The notes under the pieces are model-generated. The model saw nothing but the letters and a program-made list of their open reading frames with translations. It was not told where the DNA came from and ran no database searches. From NCBI GenBank assembly GCA_964423745.1, contig CAYRGG010000059.1:1-22232 (forward strand): DNA of 22,232 nucleotides. Direction: 5' to 3'. The translations under genes were made by a program, and so were the position numbers. This DNA is from CAYRGG01 sp964423745 (GTDB taxonomy: Bacteria; Pseudomonadota; Gammaproteobacteria; Competibacterales; Competibacteraceae). This document shows, in pieces, positions 1 through 7,770 of the stretch. Position 1 is the first letter of the stretch. Each line of letters opens with the position of its first letter.

Positions 1-181
1 TTATAGCTCATACCTGAAGTGTTGAGGGTTCATTGCCACTTTTTCAAGTGGTCTAGTGGTATTACCAAGGTTGTATTTTTTTGGAATTTTAAATGGAACA
101 AAGCTAAATACAAAAGCTGGGGAAGCCAGGGAAGTTGGGAACCTTATGTTGGATTTTTCTTTATGCGGTGGGTTAGGCGTT

Positions 182-224
182 AGCCGTAATCCATCGTTGT
201 TTTTAGGTGCGATGGATTACGGCT
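182..224. repeat. Perfect 15-bp inverted repeat (REP-like palindrome)
   Basis: The arms AGCCGTAATCCATCG (182-196) and CGATGGATTACGGCT (210-224) are exactly complementary, with a 13-base loop. The flanking text (GTGGGTTAGGCG on the left, CTTCGCCC on the right) resembles the dispersed extragenic palindromes built on 'TAATCCA' that occur in many gammaproteobacterial genomes. There is no T-tract, so a terminator is less likely. I see no supportable gene in bases 1-242. Confidence 0.6.
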
Positions 225-242
225 CTTCGCCCTTAAATTCTT

Positions 243-419
243 CTAGGAATGCCGTGCCAAAATAGCCCTGGCCTGGGCTGGCGATAACTTGTTGGCCGCC
301 ATCAGTTTCATCACGTCCTGGCGAGATAATGGACGTCTTGCATAGCGATTCCCGTGGTCTACCTGTTGAACAGGGGGCGTTACAAAAAATCCTCGCAGTA
401 CTTGCGCAACAGCTTTCAT
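243..419 (-). CDS. Small hypothetical protein, 58 aa
   Basis: I do not recognise this protein. The start is chosen at 419 because a strong Shine-Dalgarno AAGGAGG sits 5 bases before that ATG. The same frame stays open up to 527, but no such site supports a longer form. The product is basic, with a mildly hydrophobic start (MKAVAQVLRGFF) that could be a weak membrane anchor. Its C-terminal part (about residues 31-58, 'LSRQDVMKLMAANKLSPAQARAIL') looks like a helix-turn-helix-sized pair of helices but matches no family I can name. It lies alone, convergent with nothing, with a hairpin terminator just upstream of its possible long form. Confidence 0.5.
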   Translation of the reverse strand: MKAVAQVLRGFFVTPPVQQVDHGNRYARRPLSRQDVMKLMAANKLSPAQARAILARHS

Positions 420-526
420 ATGCGTCCTCCTTCCATCAGCTTTAGGTGCATAGAAACGATCATAGACCGATGCGTATCTTTCATACTGCGGCGCTTGCGC
501 CAGCAAGTCAGCGCTTGCTAGACACA

Positions 527-568
527 ATAAAAAACCCTGAAAGTCTAGCGCCAGTCAGGGTTTTTTAA
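527..568. terminator. Hairpin terminator with A and T tracts (bidirectional)
   Basis: AAAAACCCTGA is followed by a loop containing AAGTCTAGCGCCAG and then TCAGGGTTTTTT. A stem of about 10 bp is flanked by A on the left and T6 on the right, so it can terminate transcription in either direction. It lies upstream of the minus-strand small gene and so would terminate a plus-strand transcript or isolate the thioesterase operon. Confidence 0.6.
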
Positions 569-578
569 AACATGACTG

Positions 579-617
579 TTTTGGAGGCGCCTCAGCTTTT
601 GATGGCTGCCTCCAAAA
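579..617. repeat. Inverted repeat TTTTGGAGGC / GCCTCCAAAA
   Basis: The ten-base arms at 579-588 and 608-617 are exact complements around a 19-base loop. A third copy of TTTGGAGGC follows at about 623. It could be a second terminator or a leftover of a small mobile palindrome. The rest of 569-820 contains no gene. Confidence 0.45.
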
Positions 618-722
618 CATAAATTTGGAGGCAGTTAGGTACTATCGTATTGGTCAGTTTGTCTAAAAGTTTTCATCAAGTAAGCGACTTGTTGCCACAC
701 ACTAATACTATTAATGATACAG

Positions 723-757
723 ATTTTACTCTAAAGTTCTAGCAGTTTGAGTAAAAT
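723..757. promoter_or_regulatory. 9-bp inverted repeat upstream of the thioesterase
   Basis: ATTTTACTC (723-731) and GAGTAAAAT (749-757) are exact complements with a 17-base loop, followed by TTT. It sits about 65 bases before the thioesterase start, where an operator or a leader hairpin would act. Which of these it is cannot be decided from the sequence. Confidence 0.35.
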
Positions 758-820
758 TTTAACGAAATAGGCGATTTCTTTCACAAATTGCCGGTGAAAC
801 GTTAAGTACAGCCTAACCTT

Positions 821-1318
821 ATGACCATTGCATCTCCCCTTCTTCTCTACAATGGCGTCGTTCAACCGGAATGGATCGACTATAACAACCATATGAACAT
901 TGCCTACTATGTGCTCGCTTTTGATCACGCCACCGACGCAATGCTAGACTATGTGGGTATGGGACAAGATTACCGGACACGTACTCAATGTTCCACATTT
1001 GTGGTAGAAAGCCATATAAATTTTCAACGCGAACTCATGACTGGAGATTCCATCCACGTCACCACGCAGCTACTCGGTTTCGACAGCAAGCGTATTCATT
1101 ACTTTCATCGTATGTATCACTCCGATAAGGGTTTGCTAGCTGCTACGACGGAATTAATTGCAATCCATGTCGATTTAAATCAACGTCATAGTGATGCCAT
1201 GCCTGTGTCTATTCTCGATCGTCTTAACGCCATTATGTCGCAGCATTTACAACTGCCACGACCGCCGCAGTCAGGCAGAGTGATTGGTATACAATCAAAA
1301 CCCGCTGACAAATCATAA
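821..1318 (+). CDS. Thioesterase family protein (hot-dog fold, 4HBT-like)
   Basis: The 165-residue protein has the features of acyl-CoA thioester hydrolases of the YbgC/4HBT type. These include an early 'PEWIDYNNHMNIAYY' segment (about residues 16-30) matching the active-site region D-x-x-x-H-x-N-x-x-Y-x, then 'FDHATDAM', a central 'VVESHINFQREL..GD' strand and 'LLGFDSKRIHYFHRMYH'. It resembles the thioesterase domain linked to L-carnitine dehydrogenase and betainyl-CoA thioesterases more than the Tol-Pal YbgC proteins. The substrate is unknown. It is followed after 21 bases by a PsiE-like gene and then a NUDIX gene on the same strand, so the three are probably co-transcribed. There is no signal peptide, so it is cytoplasmic. 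Confidence 0.8.
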   Translation: MTIASPLLLYNGVVQPEWIDYNNHMNIAYYVLAFDHATDAMLDYVGMGQDYRTRTQCSTFVVESHINFQRELMTGDSIHVTTQLLGFDSKRIHYFHRMYHSDKGLLAATTELIAIHVDLNQRHSDAMPVSILDRLNAIMSQHLQLPRPPQSGRVIGIQSKPADKS

Positions 1319-1339
1319 CTTCTAATTTCAGATTGATGT

Positions 1340-1816
1340 ATGAATAAACATTTACCTCGAGAAAGTGTAGAAGCTGACACTGGGGAGGAGCTGCATATCG
1401 ACGAGCATGCAGAACCCCTTGTTCATTGGCTCCATGTGGCAATTCGCTATTCAGTACGGGTGCTGGCGGTACTGATGACCGTGGTTATTGTTTTGAGCGT
1501 CGCTGATGTGGCATGGGAGCTTTATAACAGACTACTGTCACCGCCGATTGGCTTACTCAATGTCAATGATATACTTGCTACGTTTGGCACCTTTATGGCC
1601 ACTCTCATCGCCATCGAGATTTTTGTCAATATCGTTCTCTATCTACGGGATGATGTACTGCATGTCAAATTGGTGTTAGCCACGGCTTTGATGGCCATCG
1701 CCCGAAAAGTAATTGTTCTGGATTACAAAACTATCGAGCCGGAATATGTGTGGGCTACCGCAGCCATCATTTTTGCCCTCAGTATCGGTTATTGGCTGGT
1801 CGTTAAAAAATCGTAA
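1340..1816 (+). CDS. PsiE family membrane protein
   Basis: The 158-residue protein has a charged N-terminus (about 30 residues) and then four hydrophobic segments (about residues 37-58, 70-94, 104-122 and 133-153). The core 'DILATFGTFMATLIAIEIFVN' followed by 'HVKLVLATALMAIARKVIVLD' is typical of the phosphate-starvation-inducible PsiE family (PF06146). Its biochemical role is unknown in any organism. Its length agrees with E. coli PsiE (about 136 aa) plus an N-terminal extension. It lies between the thioesterase and the NUDIX gene, with short gaps. I see no Pho box. Confidence 0.8.
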   Translation: MNKHLPRESVEADTGEELHIDEHAEPLVHWLHVAIRYSVRVLAVLMTVVIVLSVADVAWELYNRLLSPPIGLLNVNDILATFGTFMATLIAIEIFVNIVLYLRDDVLHVKLVLATALMAIARKVIVLDYKTIEPEYVWATAAIIFALSIGYWLVVKKS

Positions 1817-1880
1817 CTTCATTTGGGCATACTTCGATGCCAGTAAGGGGTTGCGTGAAGCATTAGATAGGATTGATAAG

Positions 1881-2498
1881 GTGAATGAGTGGATAGCTTG
1901 GGCAAAACAAATCAGAGCGATTTGTCAAATAGGAAAAACATACGCTGAAAACGCTTATGACTTACAACGCTATGATCAGATAACAGAAATAGTCCATGCC
2001 ATGTTAGCCAAACTCGCCGATGCACCCATGGCTAAAGTCGAGAACTTTTTTGTTCCTGACGCTGGCTATGCTACACCAAAAGTGGATCTAAGAGCAGGTG
2101 TATTTCGGGACCAGAAAATTCTTCTCGTGCGGGAACGTTCCGATGACTGTTGGGCTCTGCCAGGAGGATGGGCTGATGTAGCTGAAAGCCCAACCCAGGG
2201 GATCGAGAAAGAAGTTTTTGAAGAATCGGGTTATGTGGCAAAAGTTATACGCTTAGTCGCTATTAAAGACCGTAGCTTACACAACTATCGCCACCAATAT
2301 CCGGATCATCTATACAAATTATTTTTTTTGTGCCAACTGGTTGGCGGCTCGCCACTGCCTAATATCGAAATTTCAGAGATTGATTTTTTTCCTCTGACCG
2401 CATTACCGCCTCTTTCAGAATCGAGAGTGCTAAAACAAGATATCGAATTGTTGTGGGCCTATCATAATGATCCCCACAAACAAGTGTATTGCGATTAA
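1881..2498 (+). CDS. NUDIX hydrolase with Nudix_hydro_N domain
   Basis: The open frame continues upstream to 1713 inside the psiE-like gene, but the conserved protein begins at the GTG at 1881 (205 aa). Residues 1-45 or so ('EWIAWAKQIRAICQIGKTYAENAYDLQRY') form the N-terminal helical domain found in ADP-ribose pyrophosphatase-like enzymes (PF12535). The NUDIX box is intact: G-x5-E-x7-KEVFEESGY, with Lys in place of the usual Arg at the start of the REUxEE helix. The likely reaction is hydrolysis of a nucleoside diphosphate linked to another moiety (ADP-ribose-type or a sugar nucleotide); the substrate cannot be read from the sequence. A TTG at 1851 is an alternative start. It is last in a probable three-gene operon. 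Confidence 0.8.
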   Translation: MNEWIAWAKQIRAICQIGKTYAENAYDLQRYDQITEIVHAMLAKLADAPMAKVENFFVPDAGYATPKVDLRAGVFRDQKILLVRERSDDCWALPGGWADVAESPTQGIEKEVFEESGYVAKVIRLVAIKDRSLHNYRHQYPDHLYKLFFLCQLVGGSPLPNIEISEIDFFPLTALPPLSESRVLKQDIELLWAYHNDPHKQVYCD

Positions 2499-2523
2499 TA
2501 AATAGATAGTCCAAGCTACGAAG

Positions 2524-4239
2524 CTATGAAGCTACTGGGACGGCTTCTTGCGCACTAATCGTTTGTAACGCTTGATTCTGCCGCTGCTGCATCCACGCAG
2601 TAACCTTCTCATCGGACACATGATGAGCCTTCAACACTGCCGCTGCCAAATCCAAGCCTTTAGGGATACTACGATTTATTACCGGATGCATACCGAGTTC
2701 CGCAAATTGTTGTTTTTCTTCATCGCTTTCTACAGCCACAAAGCGCACTAAGTGCGGATAACGTTCCCGAACAATGGGTGTAAGCGCTTTGGATATTTCA
2801 TAGCGAACCACGGTCACGACGATGGTTGGTCGTTGGTCGAGCTGAAACGTTTCCATCAAACGCAGATCAGCGGCGTCACCGAAAGCCACCGGATAACCAT
2901 CGGCGTTTGCCTTGATAAAACGAGTATGATCCATCTCAATAGCGGTGTAAGCAATGCCGTGGACTTCCAGCCCGTCCGCCACACAACGGCCTACCTCACC
3001 CATACCAAAAATGATCACTGGGGCAAGGGAAGCCGATGAAGAGGACTCCGCCGTTTGCTGGGCAGCTAGGGTTCGGTTAGCAAGGCGTTTTGCCAACCAA
3101 TACCCAAAATTTGTAAGACTAGGGGTTAAAGCCATGCTGGCGGCAACCGCCGTAATCAAGATGGCTGCAGTGCCTGCCCCCAGCACCTTTTGCAAGGACG
3201 CTATCCCCAGGATAACGAAGGCAAATTCACTACCCTGGGAAAGCAAAAAACCAAGTTGAATGGCAATTCGTAGCGGGGTGTGCAACATAAAAGCCGCCAG
3301 ACCAATCAGCACAGCCTTAAAACTCATAAGCAACACTAACACGAGTAAAATGTTTTCCCATTCTCGGAAGAGAACATCGATATGCAGCGACATACCCACA
3401 GTGATGAAGAAAAACCCTAATAAAAGACCCCGGAAGGGTTTAACTTCCGTTTGGATGAGATGGCGGTAAGGGGTTTCTGAAATAATCATGCCCCCCAAGA
3501 AAGCGCCCAAAGTTAAGGATAATCCTAAAAGCCCAGTGGCTGCGGCTGTTATCAATACGATGAGCAGCGCAATCGCCGTAAAAATTTCCTCGTTTCTAGC
3601 TTTTCCCAACAGATGGAATAACGGCTTTATAAAATAGCGGCCAATTAGAATAGCTGCCGCAAAGGCCAACGCGGCTTTTAAGGCTGCTAATATCATCGCC
3701 ACAGGGAGCGACATGCCACCATCACCGGCAATGGAATTGGCTAAGATCAGCAAAAAAATGGCGCAGATATCCTGAAAAATCAATACTGCGGTGGCAGTGA
3801 GCCCGATGGGACAATTTTGTTGACCACTCTCAGCCAAGGTTTGTACCGCCACCGCCGTCGAAGAAAGGGCCAGGGTGGCCCCAACAATGATAGCCAATCC
3901 CAGTTCTAGACCCAGGGTTGCGCCCAGAGCAGCAAAAGCGATGGTACAGGTGCCCACTTGGATGGGTCCAAATACCAAAATATCCCGACGCGCCTCCCAA
4001 ATATGGGCTAGAGAAAAGTGCAAGCCGATATCGAATAATAAAAAAACCACCCCCAGTTCCGCCAGCAAGTGGGTAGAGCTACTTTCTTGTATGAGTCCAA
4101 AACCATGGGGACCAATCAGCATACCGGCAAGCAGATAACCGACGATAGGACTTAACTGCAGACGACGCATAATTAAAATCGCGAGGATTCCTACCAAGAG
4201 CAAAATGATGGCAGGTTGTAAGGCATGCAGTTCTTCCAT
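2524..4239 (-). CDS. KefB/KefC-type monovalent cation:proton antiporter (CPA2)
   Basis: The N-terminal part has about 12 hydrophobic segments with the CPA2 exchanger signature ('SPIVGYLLAGMLIGPHGFGL', 'LLFDIGLHFSL', 'ALSSTAVAVQTL', 'LSQGSEFAFVIL'), covering about residues 1-390. The C-terminal part begins with a Rossmann-type TrkA-N/RCK domain ('VIIFGMGEVGRCVADGL'). This is the layout of glutathione-gated K+/H+ antiporters KefB/KefC and of YbaL. I chose the ATG at 4239 (571 aa), because the family begins with this hydrophobic helix. An upstream GTG at 4338 would add 33 residues and has no good ribosome site. It is divergent from recJ, with an intergenic region of about 220 bases. Confidence 0.85.
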   Translation of the reverse strand: MEELHALQPAIILLLVGILAILIMRRLQLSPIVGYLLAGMLIGPHGFGLIQESSSTHLLAELGVVFLLFDIGLHFSLAHIWEARRDILVFGPIQVGTCTIAFAALGATLGLELGLAIIVGATLALSSTAVAVQTLAESGQQNCPIGLTATAVLIFQDICAIFLLILANSIAGDGGMSLPVAMILAALKAALAFAAAILIGRYFIKPLFHLLGKARNEEIFTAIALLIVLITAAATGLLGLSLTLGAFLGGMIISETPYRHLIQTEVKPFRGLLLGFFFITVGMSLHIDVLFREWENILLVLVLLMSFKAVLIGLAAFMLHTPLRIAIQLGFLLSQGSEFAFVILGIASLQKVLGAGTAAILITAVAASMALTPSLTNFGYWLAKRLANRTLAAQQTAESSSSASLAPVIIFGMGEVGRCVADGLEVHGIAYTAIEMDHTRFIKANADGYPVAFGDAADLRLMETFQLDQRPTIVVTVVRYEISKALTPIVRERYPHLVRFVAVESDEEKQQFAELGMHPVINRSIPKGLDLAAAVLKAHHVSDEKVTAWMQQRQNQALQTISAQEAVPVAS

Positions 4240-4458
4240 AGGCAGTAGACTGTGGCTAATTAAGTAGTACAAAAACTCAAAAATTGGGCTAAAACTGATG
4301 ACTAGTTTTTTACCGATGTTCAAAATGGTGCTAAGCACCTGCGACCATAGACTATTCCTTGTGAATGGGCAATGGAGCTTTCTGCCGTTGAGCAGTTATA
4401 TCTGTATGCTAGAGTATTGATCTCGAGGTTTTCATTTTTTTCGGTTAAGGACCGCCCT

Positions 4459-6225
4459 ATGCAAATCAAGCGCCGTCAGCGCAACGAAAACACTTACCGT
4501 CTTGCTTTGGAGGCTGGCCTATCTCCCCTACTGGCGCATATTGTCGCTTGCCGTTTGCTGGATTGCCCCGAGGATATCTATCCCATTATTCACCCAGCGT
4601 TAAAATATATCGATCACCCAGAATTGCTTGTGGATGCTGGCAAAGCCACCGAACGTATTGCCAACGCTATTCAAAATCAACAACGCATTGGCATTTTGAC
4701 GGACTACGATGTGGATGGGATTACCTCCCATGCCATTATTTATCGGGCTTTGAGCGATTATTTCAACTTTCCTCATGACCAGATTGACAGCTTAATTGGC
4801 CATCGCATTCAAGATGGTTACGGCATTAGCCCTCATCTAACCGAGCGCATTGTTGCCCAAACCACAAGACCTCATGTGATTATCACAGCCGATTGTGGAT
4901 CTTCCGACGAGTCTCAAATTGCTCGTCTCAAAGCAGCGGGTATCGACGTGATAGTAACAGACCACCACGCCTTGCCCTTAACAGGACCACCACCGTCAGC
5001 GTATGCGGTGGTTAACCCTACCCGATCCGACTGCCGCTATCCTGATGCCACCATCGCTGGGTGTATGACCGCCTGGCTACTCATGTCACTGGTGCGCAAT
5101 CAACTTATTACCCAGGGTTACTTGCCCGCTGACACACCAAAACTCAGCCGCGAATTAGACTATGTGAGTTTGGGGACTGCAGCGGACTGCGTCAGCATCG
5201 GCACCCCTATAAACCGCGCTGTTCTCAATACCGGTCTGAAGCAATTAAATCGCTTGGGGCGACCCTGCTGGCAAGCCATGCAGACCTTATTGGGGAACCA
5301 TAAAAACCGATTCAGCGTAGAAGATTTAAGCTTCCAGATTGGTCCGCGGATCAATGCCCGCTCCCGGTTGGCGGATCCCTACGCCGCCCTACACTATTTA
5401 TTAGCCCAAACCCATGACGAAGCGGTTCATTTCTTAAAGCTGCTGGACATGGATAACCAAGACCGTAAACTCATTGAACGAAAAATGGTGGAACACGCCA
5501 AGCGGGACGCTGAGCAACAGGTTGCTCAAGGCAAAACCGCCTTAGTCGTATACCTGGACGACGGTCACTCGGGGGTGCAGGGTATTGTGGCTTCCCGTTT
5601 AGTAGAAGCTTTTGGGCGGCCTGCCATTGTGCTCTGTCCAGCCGCCGAGGTCACACACATAACAGGGTCGGCCCGTGGCATTGCGGGCCTTCATCTGCGC
5701 GATACGCTACAGCAAGTGGCTGATAGTCACTCAGAGTTATTTGTGAAATTCGGGGGCCATCGAGGCGCTGCGGGATTGACCATCCTGCGGACGGGTCTTG
5801 AGGAATTTTGTATGGCTTTTGAGAAGGCCGCGTCAGAGCGCCTGTGCGGCCAAGAACTAATACCCGTCATATGGACAGATGGCGCTTTAGAAGAGGTCAA
5901 TATTTCTGTTGAAACGGTAGCGGAACTTGAGCAACTGCAACCCTACGGCCGAGAGTTTGAAGCACCCACTTTCGAGGGTGTCTTTATGGTAAAATCCGTG
6001 CGGGTGGTGGGCAACGAACCTATCCACTTGGCCCTTGATTTAGGGACGACCAACACTATTCACAAAGGAATTTGGTTTCGCGCTCTAGAACAACCAGGCG
6101 ATCCTCTACCCATCGCTCCAGGCAACCAAGTGAAATGTGCCTATCGTCTCAGTATAAATACTTTTCGCGGCGCTCGTCAGCTTAAGCTGTTAGTGGAATA
6201 CGCTAGCAGTCTTTCTGAGGATTGA
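4459..6225 (+). CDS. recJ: Single-stranded-DNA-specific exonuclease RecJ
   Basis: RecJ degrades single-stranded DNA 5' to 3' in mismatch and recombination repair. The DHH phosphoesterase motifs are in order: DYDVDGIT (about residue 82), ITADCGSSD (about 142), VTDHHAL (about 167) and, in the DHHA1 domain, KFGGHRGAAGLTI (about 430). A C-terminal OB-like RecJ domain follows. The start at 4459 (588 aa) is preferred because TAAGGA lies at the right distance and the length is close to E. coli RecJ (577 aa); the frame is open back to 4372. It has no tight operon partner here and is followed by an accessory toxin-antitoxin region. Confidence 0.9.
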   Translation: MQIKRRQRNENTYRLALEAGLSPLLAHIVACRLLDCPEDIYPIIHPALKYIDHPELLVDAGKATERIANAIQNQQRIGILTDYDVDGITSHAIIYRALSDYFNFPHDQIDSLIGHRIQDGYGISPHLTERIVAQTTRPHVIITADCGSSDESQIARLKAAGIDVIVTDHHALPLTGPPPSAYAVVNPTRSDCRYPDATIAGCMTAWLLMSLVRNQLITQGYLPADTPKLSRELDYVSLGTAADCVSIGTPINRAVLNTGLKQLNRLGRPCWQAMQTLLGNHKNRFSVEDLSFQIGPRINARSRLADPYAALHYLLAQTHDEAVHFLKLLDMDNQDRKLIERKMVEHAKRDAEQQVAQGKTALVVYLDDGHSGVQGIVASRLVEAFGRPAIVLCPAAEVTHITGSARGIAGLHLRDTLQQVADSHSELFVKFGGHRGAAGLTILRTGLEEFCMAFEKAASERLCGQELIPVIWTDGALEEVNISVETVAELEQLQPYGREFEAPTFEGVFMVKSVRVVGNEPIHLALDLGTTNTIHKGIWFRALEQPGDPLPIAPGNQVKCAYRLSINTFRGARQLKLLVEYASSLSED

Positions 6226-6313
6226 CGAAAGCCTGTAGTCACGACTTTATGTGGTCATTACTTTAAGAAATATTCTGGGATAGGTGCTCATGATATTTTT
6301 CCTCTCTTGATGG

Positions 6314-6385
6314 GCTAATGCCTCAAATAACCTGCCGCCGAGGTGCACTAGCGACGATGGCGGTCAGGTTGATTTGGTTGTTAGC
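6314..6385 (+). repeat. attC-like palindrome A (left edge of relBE unit)
   Basis: The left arm GCTAATGCCTCAAATAACCTG and the right arm, read as its complement GCTAACAACCAAATCAACCTG, are strongly similar. Both continue into a GC-rich inner stem (CCGCC / GGCGG) around a 19-base loop. Short outer boxes plus a GC-rich inner hairpin are the layout of an integron attC site, with GTTAGCT at 6380-6386 as the core. The toxin stop codon lies inside this core. It could instead be a plain terminator-like palindrome. Confidence 0.5.
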
Positions 6386-6644
6386 TTTTAGTTTTATACA
6401 CTTCACTGCGATGACCTATATGGACAACTAGAACGACTAGTTCGATATCAGTAATTTCATAGATTACGGGATAATTGCCAATTCTAATTCGCCACGCCTC
6501 TCGGCCAGACAATTTCTTACATCCATGTGGCCTTGATTGATCAGATAGATTTCTTATCGACTCAATAATGTTGCTTTGGTGAGGTTGTGATATTTTGGCC
6601 AGAGATTTTTGAGCACTTTTCTTGATTTTAACGGCATAGCTCAC
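6381..6644 (-). CDS. RelE/ParE superfamily toxin
   Basis: The 87-residue basic protein has the RelE fold pattern: 'YAVKIKKSAQKSLAKI' (first strand and helix), 'LSGREAWRIRIGNYPVIYEI' (central sheet) and the closing 'VVLVVHIGHRSEVYK'. Toxins of this type cleave mRNA on the ribosome (RelE branch) or poison gyrase (ParE branch). The G-x-x-x-W-R-I-R-x-G-x-Y-R-like block and the terminal H-R-x-x-V-Y agree better with RelE-type mRNA interferases. Its start codon overlaps the stop of the upstream antitoxin by 4 bases (ATGA), so the two are translationally coupled. Confidence 0.85.
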   Translation of the reverse strand: MSYAVKIKKSAQKSLAKISQPHQSNIIESIRNLSDQSRPHGCKKLSGREAWRIRIGNYPVIYEITDIELVVLVVHIGHRSEVYKTKS

Positions 6645-6850
6645 TTAGCCTTACTATTTTCAATTTCTTCGACAGCTTGTTCAAACGGAACAATCTTGTC
6701 TTCTGTTTCATTCTTACCCCGATCATAGGCACGAATGTCATCCAACTCCTCCATTTCCTCGACGATGTTTTCCCATTCTGCATACGGAAGAACTACAGAT
6801 TTTCTATTTAAATTTTCGTCCACGATGTATTCAGGATGCACTTCGATCAT
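6641..6850 (-). CDS. Antitoxin of a RelBE-type pair (Phd/RelB-like)
   Basis: The 69-residue acidic protein has a short N-terminal dimerisation region ('YIVDENLNRKSVVLPYAEWENIVEEMEELDD') and a charged disordered tail ending in 'EQAVEEIENSKAK'. This matches the small Phd/YefM/RelB-like antitoxins that sit before RelE toxins. The start at 6850 follows GGAGAT at good distance. It overlaps the toxin start by 4 bases. By analogy the protein should repress its own promoter, but I could not identify the operator. Confidence 0.8.
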   Translation of the reverse strand: MIEVHPEYIVDENLNRKSVVLPYAEWENIVEEMEELDDIRAYDRGKNETEDKIVPFEQAVEEIENSKAK

Positions 6851-6892
6851 TAGTATCTCCGATAGCTAGAGCTGTATTAGTACCTCTCAAAA

Positions 6893-6956
6893 AGCTAACA
6901 ATCAAGTTAACCCGCCAGGAGCGAAGCGAGCGGTGGGGTTGAGCACTGGGTTATAT
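6893..6956 (+). repeat. attC-like palindrome B (between relBE and ccdAB)
   Basis: The layout is AGCTAAC (6893-6899), spacer, TTAACCCGCC, an inner GCGAAGCGAGC loop, then GGTGGGGTTGAGC and the end box GTTATATGC (6950-6958). This order of an outer TAAC box, an inner AACC/GGTT pair and a GTTATAT core is that of integron attC sites read on the plus strand. It would be the recombination site at the 3' side of the relBE cassette and the 5' edge of the ccdAB cassette. Confidence 0.55.
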
Positions 6957-6974
6957 GCTTGCGCCATAAATATA

Positions 6975-6995
6975 ATGCGCATAATATATGCGCAT
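6975..6995. promoter_or_regulatory. Candidate CcdA operator: two ATGCGCAT palindromes
   Basis: ATGCGCAT occurs at 6975-6982 and again at 6988-6995, each self-complementary, with 5 bases between and centres 13 bases apart. It sits 22 bases upstream of the ccdA start, with an AT-rich promoter-like stretch between and around the copies. Binding by the CcdA ribbon-helix-helix, which recognises palindromic sites in its own promoter, is the natural inference. Confidence 0.5.
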
Positions 6996-7016
6996 TTGTA
7001 ACAAAGCACAACTCCT

Positions 7017-7262
7017 ATGAACCAAGCATTTGATATCCAAGCCTCCAAAAAACCGACAAATGTCACTATCAATAGCGATTTACTTTCAAAAGCAAAGGAG
7101 CTGAAGATAAATTTATCAGCCACACTTGAAACTGCCTTAAGTGATATAGTTAACGCTAAGCAACGAGAACTTTGGAAGCACGAAAATAAAGCAGCTATCA
7201 AAACCTACAACCAATTAGTGCAAGAAAAGGGCGTGTTCAGTGATGGTTTGAGAAGTTTTTGA
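7017..7262 (+). CDS. ccdA: CcdA-type antitoxin
   Basis: The 81-residue protein has an N-terminal ribbon-helix-helix DNA-binding region ('KPTNVTINSDLLSKAKELKINLSATLETAL', about residues 12-41) and a C-terminal toxin-binding tail ('WKHENKAAIKTYNQLVQEKGVFSDGLRSF') ending in the G-x-F-x-D-x-x-R-x-F pattern of CcdA (PF07362). It neutralises CcdB and represses the operon. Its stop codon TGA overlaps the toxin ATG by one base (TGATG). Confidence 0.9.
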   Translation: MNQAFDIQASKKPTNVTINSDLLSKAKELKINLSATLETALSDIVNAKQRELWKHENKAAIKTYNQLVQEKGVFSDGLRSF

Positions 7263-7579
7263 TGACCCAATTCGTTGCCTGTGAAAATTTAAATCGTACT
7301 ACCAAAAAGACTTATCCTTATCTATTGGATATTCAATCAAACTTACTTGACGAACTGCGTACGACCATCGTAATACCGCTTTGCCCTGCCAAACAAATGG
7401 AAAATCTAGCCATCACCAGACTATGCCCAGTTATGCAAATTAACAATGATAACTACATTGCCCTAACCCAGCAAATGTCAGGTATTAATCGCAAAGCATT
7501 AGGTAAAGAAGTTTGTGATCTCTCACATTATCGTTCTGAGATTAGTGCTGCACTAGATTTCATTGTTTCTGGCATATAA
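7262..7579 (+). CDS. ccdB: CcdB-type gyrase-poison toxin
   Basis: The 105-residue protein starts at the ATG at 7262, one base overlapping the ccdA stop. The CcdB pattern is visible: 'QFVACENLN', 'YPYLLDIQSNLLDELRTTIVIPLCP', 'ITRLCPVMQINNDNYIALTQQMSGI' and a C-terminal helix 'SEISAALDFIVSGI'. Plasmid-F CcdB poisons DNA gyrase through its last three residues W-G-I; here the end is S-G-I, so the Trp that contacts GyrA is replaced by Ser. This may weaken gyrase poisoning. The stop TAA lies within the first box of the following attC-like palindrome, as is common for cassette genes. Confidence 0.9.
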   Translation: MTQFVACENLNRTTKKTYPYLLDIQSNLLDELRTTIVIPLCPAKQMENLAITRLCPVMQINNDNYIALTQQMSGINRKALGKEVCDLSHYRSEISAALDFIVSGI

Positions 7580-7640
7580 CGACCAAATTAACCGGCGCGG
7601 CGCGAAGTGCCGCGTCCGGTTGAGCGCCTAATTGGGCGGT
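7574..7640 (+). repeat. attC-like palindrome C (after ccdAB)
   Basis: The outer box TATAACG (7575-7581) is followed by AATTAACCGG, a GC-rich self-complementary core (GCGGC / GCCGC around GCGAAGT), CCGGTTGAGCGCC and TAATTGGGCG. The inner stem is strong. The expected terminal GTTRRRY box is degenerate (GGTGTTCG at about 7638), so this site may be inactive or a hybrid. Confidence 0.5.
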
Positions 7641-7770
7641 GTTCGTATATATACGGAGAGTAATACCAATTCAATAAAAGTTTGCATTGTAGTTGTCAAG
7701 AGGGCGTTTTGAAAAAGTCTCAAACTAACAATGTATAGGACTATCAAAAGTATCTGGAAGAGAAATATCT

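Noticed and set aside
56..265. Open frame of 69 codons on the plus strand
   Set aside because: It crosses the perfect palindrome at 182-224, has no ribosome site, and the translation resembles no family.
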